Shown in pieces: positions 34,585 through 43,394 of a stretch of 64,000 nt of DNA (the first letter of the stretch is position 1; the number at the start of each line of letters is the position of its first letter). A program made the translations under genes and the position numbers. Origin of the DNA: Tamaricihabitans halophyticus (GTDB lineage Bacteria; Actinomycetota; Actinomycetes; Mycobacteriales; Pseudonocardiaceae); the NCBI RefSeq assembly GCF_004340875.1, contig NZ_SLXQ01000001.1, forward strand, positions 434,001 to 498,000. Reading direction: 5' to 3'. Below the pieces are notes generated by a model. The model did no database searches. It was not told the origin of the DNA and was given only the letters and a program-made list of their open reading frames with translations.

Positions 34585-35664
34585 ATGGACCAACCCGCCT
34601 ACAGCAGGCGCGGGCTTATCTGGGGTGCCGGTCTCACCGCGGCAGCGGGGGCAACCGCCGGCATATTCGCCGCGCCCGCGGTATCCGGGCAACCGCTTGC
34701 CGAACCCGCCGAACCGTGGACCTACGTGCCGCCCGGTGGCTCCATCGCGGACAGTATCGAGAAGGGCGCGCGGGCCATTCAGCTCGGGGCCGGCGACTAC
34801 CCGGTCGAGGAACCGATCGTCCTTCCGCACGGTACCCAGCTACGTGGGTTAGGGCATTTGAGCCAACTTACCGCCGTCGAAGAGGTTCCCGCGATCATCC
34901 TGGTTGGCGCCGCGGGCCCCGCCTACGGTGTCGGGATCGTCGATCTGGCCATCGACTGCGCGGAAACGGCCAAGGTCGGTATCGATCTGCATATCGTCGG
35001 GCGGGAGGGCAACTGGTACGGCGATAACGATGCGGTCTGCCGGTTGGAGAATCTCTGGATCTGGGGGCCGGTAAACGACGGTGTGGTCTACAGAGGCACC
35101 GATAACCGCTCGGTTCACTCCAGCAGGGTACGCGTCCGGCAGGCAGGCAGGTTTGGCTTCCTGATTGGCGAATCCGAATCATCCACCGCTTCAGACTGCT
35201 GGTGGATCGCTTGCGAGGCAACGACGATCCGGCAGACCGGGGAGTCGGCTGGCTTCGAGGTGCGTGGCGCCAACCACTTCTTCCAGGCTTGCAAAGCGTG
35301 GTACTGCCGGGACTACGGTTTCCGGATCAGGGGAACCAGGAACAAGTTCACCGGTTGCGAGGCCCAGGACACCCGGTTGCATGGCTGGTCTATCGAATGG
35401 GATATGAACACCTTCGTCGGCTGTACCGCCGATACCGCGGGCATGTGGGACGTTGGCGGCGAGCCGGACTCCGCTGATGGCTTCTACTTCGCGGACGGTA
35501 CTGGCACCTCCATCGTTGGCTGCCAGTCCTTTGATCGGGGCCCGCGGGGGCGAAAGGAGCAACAGCGGTTCGGGTTCAACGTGCCGGCCGAGATGCTGGC
35601 CCAGGGCAGGCTGATCGGCCACTCTGGGTGGGGCAATACCAGAGGCCTCGTGCACGAACGTTGA
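34585..35664 (+). CDS. Tat-exported right-handed beta-helix (pectate lyase-like) protein
   Basis: The 359-residue protein begins with a twin-arginine signal (YSRRGLIWGAGLTAAAGATAG, RR at 8-9, with an Ala-rich h-region and cleavage near APAVSG). The rest is a parallel beta-helix typical of polysaccharide lyases and epimerases: repeated turns such as GIVDLAIDCAETAKVG, CRLENLWIWGPVNDGVVYRG, NHFFQACKAWYCRDYGFRI and NKFTGCEAQDTRLHGWSI. It likely cuts or modifies the exported glycan, as lyases in Wzy clusters often do. Catalytic residues cannot be assigned by eye. Confidence 0.85.
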   Translation: MDQPAYSRRGLIWGAGLTAAAGATAGIFAAPAVSGQPLAEPAEPWTYVPPGGSIADSIEKGARAIQLGAGDYPVEEPIVLPHGTQLRGLGHLSQLTAVEEVPAIILVGAAGPAYGVGIVDLAIDCAETAKVGIDLHIVGREGNWYGDNDAVCRLENLWIWGPVNDGVVYRGTDNRSVHSSRVRVRQAGRFGFLIGESESSTASDCWWIACEATTIRQTGESAGFEVRGANHFFQACKAWYCRDYGFRIRGTRNKFTGCEAQDTRLHGWSIEWDMNTFVGCTADTAGMWDVGGEPDSADGFYFADGTGTSIVGCQSFDRGPRGRKEQQRFGFNVPAEMLAQGRLIGHSGWGNTRGLVHER

Positions 35665-35703
35665 TGTAGCAGAGTTCTTCGACCCAGTGGGAGTAACGCA
35701 GTT

Positions 35704-36483
35704 ATGGCGGAACGGCCGACCATCGCACGGCGCGCGGACGAGCAGCTGGCCAACTACCTCCGGTTCATTACCGAGCAGCAACATGCGCAGAAGCGGACCA
35801 AGTCAACCGACAGTGCATTGCGGAGGCTGGCGAAACACGCGGTACCGGTTCAGTTCCGCGGCAAGGCACGGTTTCTGGTCACCGACGCGCTCACACCGCT
35901 TGCCAGGGCGCGAGCCCGCCAGCTGCTCAGGGAGCATGCCACCGGCGAGGATTTCCTGCTGCATATCGGCAGCGGCGGGGAGCACAAGGAAGGCTGGGTA
36001 AATCTGGATCTGGCCGGCGATCCGGTCGAGCTTCCGTGGAATCTCAAACGTGGCCTGCCTTTCCCAGACGCAACAGTGGACGCGATCTTCTCCGAACATC
36101 TGCTTGAACACATCCCGCTGCCAGGGGTGGCGCAGACACTGGCCGAATGCCACCGAGTACTCAAGCCTGGCGGGACCATGCGCGTCGGCGTACCGGACGC
36201 CGGTCAGCTACTCGAGTCCTACGCGCGTGGTGGCACGGGTTTCATCGAACACACCAGGCCGGATCGGCCAACCTCGATGCTCGCCGTGCAGGAGCTGTTC
36301 TACTGGTATGGACACTGCACGATGTTCGACGAGGAAACCCTTGGGTGGTTACTGGCCGCGGCCGGGTTCACCGAGCCGGTAAAGCGTTGCGAACCACTGG
36401 AAACCCGGCTACCGGTCCCCGCTCCGGACACCGAACGCCGCTGGGCGGAAACCCTCTACATGGAAACTATTCGTCCAACTTAG
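35704..36483 (+). CDS. SAM-dependent methyltransferase, class I
   Basis: The 259-residue protein has an N-terminal helical part (1-80) and then a Rossmann methyltransferase. The motifs are FLLHIGSGGEHKEGWVNLDL (motif I, less glycine-rich than usual), FPDATVDAIFSEHLLEHIPLPGV (motif II region) and LKPGGTMRVGVPD. The SEHLLEHI segment is common in methyltransferases of capsule and O-antigen clusters. It probably methylates a sugar or the glycan end. The 3' end overlaps the convergent wzx gene by 4 bp. Confidence 0.88.
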   Translation: MAERPTIARRADEQLANYLRFITEQQHAQKRTKSTDSALRRLAKHAVPVQFRGKARFLVTDALTPLARARARQLLREHATGEDFLLHIGSGGEHKEGWVNLDLAGDPVELPWNLKRGLPFPDATVDAIFSEHLLEHIPLPGVAQTLAECHRVLKPGGTMRVGVPDAGQLLESYARGGTGFIEHTRPDRPTSMLAVQELFYWYGHCTMFDEETLGWLLAAAGFTEPVKRCEPLETRLPVPAPDTERRWAETLYMETIRPT

Positions 36484-37973
36484 ACCGTTGAAGGCGCTCG
36501 CAGTACGGCGGGCACCAGCCGGGAACGCAGCAGCCAGCACGCCGTGCCGAACAGCGGCAGTGCCACCGCGAGGTGCACACCGAGCGCGAGCAGGGTCGCG
36601 CCGAACAACCCGAGTACCAGGATGGCCGGCAGCACGACCGTGCCGGCCACCACGGTGATCGGTAGAAGCAAACCGGTTCCGGGTAGCCGTACACCAATCA
36701 ATCGGTGTACCTGCCAGCCGGCCAGCGCGGTGTCCACGGCGATGGTCAGCAACCACGCCAGCCCGCCGCCGGCAATGCCGATGGTTGGCAGCAACGCAAG
36801 GTTCGCACCAAGATTCACCACGACGGCGGCCACCTTGTTGTTCATCTGCCACCGGCTCCGGCCACCCATCAGCAGCGCGGTTTGCAGCACGCTCGAGGCG
36901 GTGAGCACCATCATCGCCCCGCTCAACAGCGCCGCGGCCAGCGCGCCGGCGCCGAAGCCCGAACCGAACAGCTCGAGCACCGGCGCGGCGAACAGCGCCA
37001 GGGTGAGATACAACGGCCAGGAAAGCAGGATCAGCACCTTCGTCGCGGCGGCAAGCAGTTCCCGCGCCGCACCCAGCTCCCCCGCGGCGAGCAGCGCGCT
37101 CATCCTTGCCGAAACGGCCATCCGCATCGCGGTGTCCACAAGCAACCCCGCGCGCACCGCCCGCGAGGCAACCGCGTAGACCCCGGCGGGAACCGGCCCA
37201 AGCAAGGCACCGACAAGCAGCACGTCCGCCCAGGCAAGCAAGATCTCCAGCGCCGCCGCCACGCCACGCGGCGCGCTGAATGACCAGAACTGCCTGGCCA
37301 GCACACCGAATGGGCGGGGCTCCCGATCCACCGTGGCCGAGGCAACCGCCAATCGCCTCGCCAGCACCACAGCCGCGACCAGTACCGCGAGTACGAACGG
37401 CCATGCCCAAGCCTGGGTGACCCCGAGCAACCCGATCCCGGACCACAGCGCGACCAGTACGAACACGACCCGAGCAACCGGCAGACCGATGTTGTACACC
37501 GTGACGAACGGCAGCACGGTGCTCAGCCCTCTGCTTCCGCCGAGGAGCACCGCGACCAGCGAAGCCGGCAGTACGAATGGCGCGGTGTAGCGGATAAGAC
37601 CGGTCATCGTTTCGCTGGCCGCTGGTTCGGCGAGCAGCGTGGCCAACCACGGCGCGAGAACCCACAGCAGCACCGTCGCCAGCACGCCGACGATAAGCAC
37701 CGGCAGTACCGCGACGAACACCGTACGCCGCAGATCCGCCTGCTGGCCGAGCGTGAGTTGCCTGGACATCTCCCGTACCAGGCCAGTGTCCGCGCCGAGT
37801 TCGAGCACGTTCGCCAGGATCATGAACAGCGCGACGGTCTGGAAGAAATACCCGGTGCCCTCCGGGCCGAGGCCCCTACCGACCACCAGCGCGAGGATCA
37901 ACCCGAACACCGCACCGGTCGCCCCACCGACCAAACTCAGCAAACCGGCGCGGGTCAACCGCTCGTTACTCAT
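36480..37973 (-). CDS. Wzx-type lipid-linked polysaccharide flippase (MOP superfamily)
   Basis: The 497-residue protein has 12-14 predicted helices and MOP-family features: an N-terminal LLSLVGGATGAVFGLILALVVGRGLGPEGTGYFF, then DTGLVREMSRQLTLGQ, and PAGVYAVASRAVRAGLLVDTAMRMAV. It should move the lipid-linked repeat unit to the outer face of the membrane. The ATG overlaps the wzy stop by 4 bp, so the two are coupled. It is last in the six-gene minus-strand operon that starts with the priming transferase. Confidence 0.9.
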   Translation of the reverse strand: MSNERLTRAGLLSLVGGATGAVFGLILALVVGRGLGPEGTGYFFQTVALFMILANVLELGADTGLVREMSRQLTLGQQADLRRTVFVAVLPVLIVGVLATVLLWVLAPWLATLLAEPAASETMTGLIRYTAPFVLPASLVAVLLGGSRGLSTVLPFVTVYNIGLPVARVVFVLVALWSGIGLLGVTQAWAWPFVLAVLVAAVVLARRLAVASATVDREPRPFGVLARQFWSFSAPRGVAAALEILLAWADVLLVGALLGPVPAGVYAVASRAVRAGLLVDTAMRMAVSARMSALLAAGELGAARELLAAATKVLILLSWPLYLTLALFAAPVLELFGSGFGAGALAAALLSGAMMVLTASSVLQTALLMGGRSRWQMNNKVAAVVVNLGANLALLPTIGIAGGGLAWLLTIAVDTALAGWQVHRLIGVRLPGTGLLLPITVVAGTVVLPAILVLGLFGATLLALGVHLAVALPLFGTACWLLRSRLVPAVLRAPSTV

Positions 37974-39337
37974 CTGCCGTCCCGCGGTGCTCTACCGTCC
38001 CCCGGAGCTCCGGCGGGTAGCGCACTAGCCCGCAGCTCGTTGGGGCGTAACCCGCCCGCCGGTAACCGGGGCCGGCGCGCACAGACCGCTGGATCACTCA
38101 GCAGGATCACCGCGACCAGCGCTACGGTGAGCATCTGCATCGTATCGATCCCGTAGAAGAACATCAGCGCGCACGGGATGATCAGTACCGAATGCAGCCA
38201 CAGTTGTGCGGTACTCGGTGCGCGCCAGGTGCGCAGCACGGCACCGTAGAGGAACCAGAGAAACAGCCCCAGCCCGACAAAACCGTAGGAGAACATCAGC
38301 ATCCACAGATGCCCTTGGGTGCCAACGGAAATATCCAGTAGCTGGGAGGGGCGTGGCGCACCATAGCCGAGTACCGGCGAATCCAGGGTGCGATCGATCG
38401 TTTCCAGGTAAAGCTGGGCTCGCCCGTCGTTGCTGCCGTAATCGGCTCGCTCGGTCAACTCGTCGAGCAACCCTGCGGAAAGGAACACGACGGCGCTCGC
38501 GATCGCCGCGGAAAGAATCGCCAGAAACGGCAGTATCGCACCGCGCAACGCCAACCTGGCCGCGACATAACCGACGGCGATCGCCAGCCCGATGAACATG
38601 CCGCGGTTCAACGAGGCCATCGCGGGGACGGCGATGGCGGCGGTACCCAGGATGATCAACAACCGCACGCGATTGCTCGTAGTCATCGCGTACTGCGCGA
38701 AAGCGACCGGGGTGAGCAGGGCCATCGCGCTGCCCCAACCGTTGGCGTAAGGGAAGGGCGCGGCCGGGCGTTCATAGGGTTCCGCCGCGCCCCATGGATG
38801 TTGGATCTCCGCGAACGGCGGAGAAACGAGGTCCCGGACATACTCGTTGTTGGTCAATGACTCCGGCAGCAGCACGCCGACCGGGGTGGTCAACCGGACT
38901 TCGGGGAACAGGGTGCCGAGGTAGCCACCGAAAACGACGAACAGCCAGACCACGGTCAGCCCGGCAACCACCCGCCGAGCGGTGATCCGCTCCCGCGCGT
39001 TGACCACGTAGACCAGCACCACGGCGATGGCCAGGTAGTTGGCGAATCGCTGGCCGTAACCAACCACGCGCAGCACTGAGCCGAGCATCAGTCCACAAGG
39101 GATGACCCAAGCGACAAACGCCAGCCACGGCGCGATGCCAGGGACGAGCCGCAATCCCCTTCGGTGGATCAGCAGTACGGCCATCACCAAGGCGAGCAAC
39201 ACGACGATGAACGGCGTCATCCCGAGCACCCACCACAGCGGAAAACCCCAGAGCAGCGCATCCACCGGCCAGGCTGGCAGCGGTCGCCGGACCATTGGCC
39301 GCACTTCGGGCCCGATCACCTTTGCGCTGCTAGCCAC
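37970..39337 (-). CDS. Wzy/O-antigen ligase family membrane protein (polysaccharide polymerase)
   Basis: The 455-residue protein has about 11 helices. The large external loop ahead of the C-terminal helices (SNDGRAQLYLETIDRTLDSPVLGYGAPRP) has the H/R-rich NGRxxLW-like pattern of the Wzy_C family, and RGMFIGLAIAVGYVAARLALRG lies before it. It likely polymerises repeat units outside the membrane. The start at 39337 lies 44 bp after the GT2 stop. Ligase instead of polymerase activity cannot be excluded from sequence, but with Wzx and Wzz alongside polymerase is more likely. Confidence 0.85.
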   Translation of the reverse strand: MASSAKVIGPEVRPMVRRPLPAWPVDALLWGFPLWWVLGMTPFIVVLLALVMAVLLIHRRGLRLVPGIAPWLAFVAWVIPCGLMLGSVLRVVGYGQRFANYLAIAVVLVYVVNARERITARRVVAGLTVVWLFVVFGGYLGTLFPEVRLTTPVGVLLPESLTNNEYVRDLVSPPFAEIQHPWGAAEPYERPAAPFPYANGWGSAMALLTPVAFAQYAMTTSNRVRLLIILGTAAIAVPAMASLNRGMFIGLAIAVGYVAARLALRGAILPFLAILSAAIASAVVFLSAGLLDELTERADYGSNDGRAQLYLETIDRTLDSPVLGYGAPRPSQLLDISVGTQGHLWMLMFSYGFVGLGLFLWFLYGAVLRTWRAPSTAQLWLHSVLIIPCALMFFYGIDTMQMLTVALVAVILLSDPAVCARRPRLPAGGLRPNELRASALPAGAPGDGRAPRDGR

Positions 39338-39381
39338 CGGTCAAGCCTACTCGCGACCGGGTAATGGGACATTGCGGCGAG

Positions 39382-40338
39382 TCAGAGCCCGCGCCCTTTC
39401 GACTGGACGATCCGGACCAAGCGGGCCGGGCTGACCAGCCTGGCGGCCACGGCAAGCGCGGCGAGCGCGCGTAACTGCCTCGGGTCATGCCGGAGGGCGC
39501 GCCAGGCCCAGCGCACCGCATCCGCCCGATTGCCGAGCGCCGCAGCGGCAAAAGCGATCTGTCCCTCGATCCTGGCCCGCCCGCGTGGGGCACTGGCGAA
39601 TTCCGGGTACCTGTCCAGGATGTAGCTCAGCCCGGCCACCATCGCCAGCCATCTGCCCTCGTAGAACGAGGGTCGATTCCAGTTGATCACGGCATACGGC
39701 TCGCGGACACAGTGCACATCGCCATAGCGTGCGGCTCGCAGCAGCCACTCGTAATCCTCGCCGAACGAATTAGGCAGCTGCTCGTCGACCAACCCGATCC
39801 GATCGAGCAGATCAGCCCTGCGCACCAGCAGGTTCGAGGAGTGGATCTCCATGATCCGGGAACCGAGAAAATCAGCAAAGCTGGCTCTCGCCGGCGCCGG
39901 CCTTGGATGGTCCCCGTTCTCGCCTCGCACCACCAGCCCAGTAGCCACCACGGGCGCATCCGGAACCGTGCGCCACAACTCGAGCTGGCTACGCAGTTTG
40001 CCCGGCAGCCACTCGTCGTCATCATCGCAATGCCCGATGATCTCGCCGGATGCGGCGATAATGCCACTATTGCGCGCGCCGGCGAGCCCTGGCGTGCGCT
40101 CGTTGCTGAGCACCCGCAGGCTCCGGCCGGCCGACTCCGGTACCGCTATCTCGTGCGGATCCGACTGATCGAACACCACGATGCACTCGATCTCACCGGG
40201 GTAATCCTGGGCAAGTACCGAACGCACCGCGCGGGTAACCAGTTCCGGCCGGTCCCTTGTTGGTACCACCGCGGTGACCGCCGGCCAGTGCTCGGTTTCC
40301 TCGCCACCCGCGGTTTCCCGCGTGATCTGTCCGGTCAC
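39382..40338 (-). CDS. Family 2 glycosyltransferase
   Basis: The 318-residue protein has a GT-A fold: VTAVVPTRDRPELVTRAVRSVLAQDYP (nucleotide site), CIVVFDQSDP, PGLAGARNSGIIAASGEIIGHCDDDDEWLPGKL (the DxD-equivalent DDDD, about residues 104-107) and NSFGEDYEWLLRAARYG (acceptor/base ED). It adds one sugar of the repeat unit; donor and linkage are unknown. Its ATG overlaps the stop of the fibrinogen-like gene by 4 bp. Confidence 0.93.
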   Translation of the reverse strand: MTGQITRETAGGEETEHWPAVTAVVPTRDRPELVTRAVRSVLAQDYPGEIECIVVFDQSDPHEIAVPESAGRSLRVLSNERTPGLAGARNSGIIAASGEIIGHCDDDDEWLPGKLRSQLELWRTVPDAPVVATGLVVRGENGDHPRPAPARASFADFLGSRIMEIHSSNLLVRRADLLDRIGLVDEQLPNSFGEDYEWLLRAARYGDVHCVREPYAVINWNRPSFYEGRWLAMVAGLSYILDRYPEFASAPRGRARIEGQIAFAAAALGNRADAVRWAWRALRHDPRQLRALAALAVAARLVSPARLVRIVQSKGRGL

Positions 40339-42875
40339 GGCCCCACTCGCTGGCTTGGCGGGCTGGTCGAACTCGATGGCTCCACCGGCCGCGCCGACGT
40401 GCTTGGCGGCGGCGCGCTTTCGCTGGTTGGCGTCGGTTCAGCGGGTGACTCGGAGGGCGCGGACTCGGACGGCTCCGGCTGCTCGGTCCGCTTTGCCACG
40501 GCCGCGGCCGGCTGCACCGCATGCACCGAAGTACTTGCCGAACGGTTGCCCTCCCTGTCGACCGCGCGGACAAAGTAGCGGGCAGTCGAGGTCGGCGTGT
40601 CCACTTCGTACGAGGTCTGCCCCGTGGTCCGGCCGATGACCCTGTCCTGCAACAGGATTTCGTATCCGGCCACCTGGCGATCGTCCGTCGAGCCAGACCA
40701 GCTGAGCCGCACCTTGCCGGCCGCGCCCGGCCCGCTCCGCAGGTTCGCCGGTGTGCTTGGCGCCGTGGTATCCCTCGGCGCGAACCGGACGAAGCCACCA
40801 AGCCAGGTCCAACCGCCGTTGTTCATCCTGCCTCGGGTGAGGTCTCCGGAGAACCACACCTTGCCGGTGCTGTCCTGGAACGATCCCCACGGACCCTGGC
40901 TGAGGCTGGCGTTGAGCCACGGGTTGAACTCGGGCTGGTACTCGCCGGTCGCCGCGTCGTAGGCGCCGATGAAGCTGATCTTGTCGCCCTGCGTCCAGTT
41001 CTGGCCGACATTCGGCCAGGTGTAGGACTCGGAGTAGTTCCAGTGCTCACAGTGACAGGTGCCGTACACCGTGCCGTCATAGGCCTCGGCGGACTGGAAG
41101 TCCCCGCCCGCGGTGGTGATACTGCCGGACTTGATCGCGAAATCTGATCTGTTGTAACTGAACAGGCTGTGTTGCGAACCGCCGACGAAAACCCGATCGC
41201 CGACCTCCACAATGGCCTGCTGATAGTTCGTCGAGGAGCTGAACTTCGGCTTCTGCAAGCCGGGTACCAGAGCCGCGCCCGGCTCAGTGCTCACCACGGC
41301 GACCTTGTCCGAAGACACGCCCCGCGAGGTGGTCAGGTGGCCAACCGCGTAGAACCGGCTGCCGTCCGCGCTCGCGTCGATATCGAACACGGTGCCGTTG
41401 AACTCGGGATTCCAGCCGTGATCGGCATTGCCATTCGTGATGGATACCCGGCCACTGTTGCGCGCATAGGCAGGTTGACTCTGGTTGCCACCCTTGAGAT
41501 GCGTGAAGGTACCGCCGAGGTAGAGCCAGTTGTCCTGCACGTCGAGCGCTCGCACCTTGACCACCCCGGTGGCCGTATTGTCCTGCACCTCGACGTTCCA
41601 GCTGGGATCGGTCTGGCCAGTGCTCGGGTCAAGCGAGACCAGGCCGACCTGCTCCTCGCCGTTCACCTCGGTGAACTCACCGGCAACCACCAGCCGGCCA
41701 TCCGGCAGCGTGGCCAGGTCCTTGACCTGCGCGTTGAACTTGGGGCGGAAACTCGAAACCCACTCACCTGTGCGCACATTGAAGCCAGCGAGATAACTCT
41801 GGTCGACCCGCTGACCATCGGCTCCATTTTGGACGTACCTGAAGTTGCCACCGACGTAGACCGTCTCACCGACCTGGGTAAACGCCTGCGATTCGGTGTT
41901 CAGCTCGCCGTTGTTCCCGTCCGCGCGACCGGTGACGCCCCAACTCTGCGGCTCCGCTCCGCTCTGCAGCAATGGGGAGAGCTCCCGTTTCGCGGTGCCA
42001 CCGTCCGCGATCGGCGAGTACGACATATCGGCTTGGGTCAGTTTGGGGCGCAGGAAGACCTGCGTGAACGGGCGGGCGTAGCCGCGGCCGCTGGTCCGCG
42101 ACCACAGGTAGGAGCTGGCGGAGGAGGAACCCGACGTCAGTGAACCGAATGCCCAACCACGGGTCCACCCTTGGTCCTGCCGCTCCCTGGTGTCGACCCG
42201 ACGTAGCGAGGAGTCCCTGCCGAAGTTGTTCGTGTAGCCGCCGGAGCCGGAAGTACCGTCGAAACGGTAGCTGCCAACAATATGCCCTGCTTCGAAACTC
42301 CAGGTCCACCTGTCCTGGTCCGCGAAGTTGAACCGCGCTTCCTGCCACCGGGTTCCCGAGGTATTGGTTGCCCTGCGCAGCCGGATGCCGTCACCAAGCT
42401 CGTCCACCCTGCCGCCGTTCAGCAGTCCGTCCACAATGTCACCATCCAGCTTGCGCGGATTGAACGCGGCCTGGCCAGTGACGTTGTTGCGCACCTCGGC
42501 GGGGCTGCCCTGGCCGCGATACTCCGGCCGCCAGTTCTCCCTTCCCCTGCCGATCAGCACCCAGCCACCGCCATCGGTGGTCATATCGCAGTAGAACTGC
42601 TCCGGCGCGATCAGCTCGGGCGTCTGCAACCAGTAGACGCCATCCTGCGCCCGCGAGTCGTTCTGCTTCGCCTCCCAGCAGGAAGCCGCCGCATCCGCGG
42701 CGCTACGCCCGGTCGGCTTGGCCTGCTGCGCCTGCGCGGTGCCCGTACCGAGCACGATCAACGACGCCGCGAGCAAACCCACGGCGCCGAACACGCCGCC
42801 GCGCTTCACAGCCATCTTCGGAAACCACACGGTTTTCTCCTCGCTGCGCCCAGGGCGGCGCCACATCTGACTCAT
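40335..42875 (-). CDS. Secreted fibrinogen-like, beta-propeller and fibronectin-III protein
   Basis: The 846-residue protein has a signal peptide (VFGAVGLLAASLIVLGTGTAQA, about 28-49). A fibrinogen-like YCDxxxxGGGW domain follows (SCWEAKQNDSRAQDGVYWL, FYCDMTTDGGGWVLIGRG, about 65-290). Then come about seven propeller-like repeats with recurring YVGGNF, VVAGEFTEV, YLGGTFTHL and FVGGSQHS turns (about 310-690), a fibronectin-III module (TPANLRSGPGAAGKVRLSWSGSTDD, about 715-800) and a Ser/Pro/Glu-rich tail. No enzyme motif is visible; a lectin-like or matrix protein is likely. The ATG overlaps the TagD-like stop and its end overlaps the GT2 start. Confidence 0.85.
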   Translation of the reverse strand: MSQMWRRPGRSEEKTVWFPKMAVKRGGVFGAVGLLAASLIVLGTGTAQAQQAKPTGRSAADAAASCWEAKQNDSRAQDGVYWLQTPELIAPEQFYCDMTTDGGGWVLIGRGRENWRPEYRGQGSPAEVRNNVTGQAAFNPRKLDGDIVDGLLNGGRVDELGDGIRLRRATNTSGTRWQEARFNFADQDRWTWSFEAGHIVGSYRFDGTSGSGGYTNNFGRDSSLRRVDTRERQDQGWTRGWAFGSLTSGSSSASSYLWSRTSGRGYARPFTQVFLRPKLTQADMSYSPIADGGTAKRELSPLLQSGAEPQSWGVTGRADGNNGELNTESQAFTQVGETVYVGGNFRYVQNGADGQRVDQSYLAGFNVRTGEWVSSFRPKFNAQVKDLATLPDGRLVVAGEFTEVNGEEQVGLVSLDPSTGQTDPSWNVEVQDNTATGVVKVRALDVQDNWLYLGGTFTHLKGGNQSQPAYARNSGRVSITNGNADHGWNPEFNGTVFDIDASADGSRFYAVGHLTTSRGVSSDKVAVVSTEPGAALVPGLQKPKFSSSTNYQQAIVEVGDRVFVGGSQHSLFSYNRSDFAIKSGSITTAGGDFQSAEAYDGTVYGTCHCEHWNYSESYTWPNVGQNWTQGDKISFIGAYDAATGEYQPEFNPWLNASLSQGPWGSFQDSTGKVWFSGDLTRGRMNNGGWTWLGGFVRFAPRDTTAPSTPANLRSGPGAAGKVRLSWSGSTDDRQVAGYEILLQDRVIGRTTGQTSYEVDTPTSTARYFVRAVDREGNRSASTSVHAVQPAAAVAKRTEQPEPSESAPSESPAEPTPTSESAPPPSTSARPVEPSSSTSPPSQRVGP

Positions 42876-43288
42876 GCGATCTCCGCGATCACTTTCCGCA
42901 ACGCGGTACTCGACGTCTGGATGGTGTATGGAAAGTAGACGAGCCGCGCGCCAACCTCGGCGAGCCTCCGCTCGAGTAAGCGACCTCGCTCGGTACCCCG
43001 CCAATCATCACCTTTGAACAAGACGTCATAGCGAAGTTCCTGCCATGTCTCGAATTTGTCCACATGCGTATCGGCAACGGCCTCGTCAACAAACCGGATA
43101 TTACGCACGATATCGATGCGTTCCTCGAACGGCATCACCGGTGCCCGCGTTTTGGCCCGCTGCACGACATCGTCGGTGACGACACCCGCGATCAAGTAGT
43201 CACAATGTGCGCGCGCCTGTCGCAGGATATTCAGGTGCCCAATGTGGAACAGGTCGTAAGCACCTGGCGCGTAACCAACTACCGACAC
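42872..43288 (-). CDS. Cytidylyltransferase (TagD/glycerol-3-phosphate cytidylyltransferase-like)
   Basis: The 138-residue protein is a single nucleotidyltransferase domain with GAYDLFHIGHLNILRQA (HxGH at residues 15-18), FEERIDIVRNIRFVDEAV, FKGDDWRGTERG and the C-terminal IQTSSTALR (ISTT-like). It couples a phospho-alcohol or phospho-sugar to CTP. In this cluster it may supply the CDP-alcohol used by the CDP-alcohol transferase at 33782-34522. An ethanolamine- or sugar-phosphate substrate is also possible. It overlaps the next gene by 4 bp. Confidence 0.9.
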   Translation of the reverse strand: MSVVGYAPGAYDLFHIGHLNILRQARAHCDYLIAGVVTDDVVQRAKTRAPVMPFEERIDIVRNIRFVDEAVADTHVDKFETWQELRYDVLFKGDDWRGTERGRLLERRLAEVGARLVYFPYTIQTSSTALRKVIAEIA

Positions 43289-43394
43289 GTCAGCAATCCT
43301 CCAGAACCATTGGCACTTGGCCAGAACTGACCGAAATGACCCGTCGCGATACCGCCAACCGGACTAACACCTTGCTCCATTTCCACGCGTCGCA

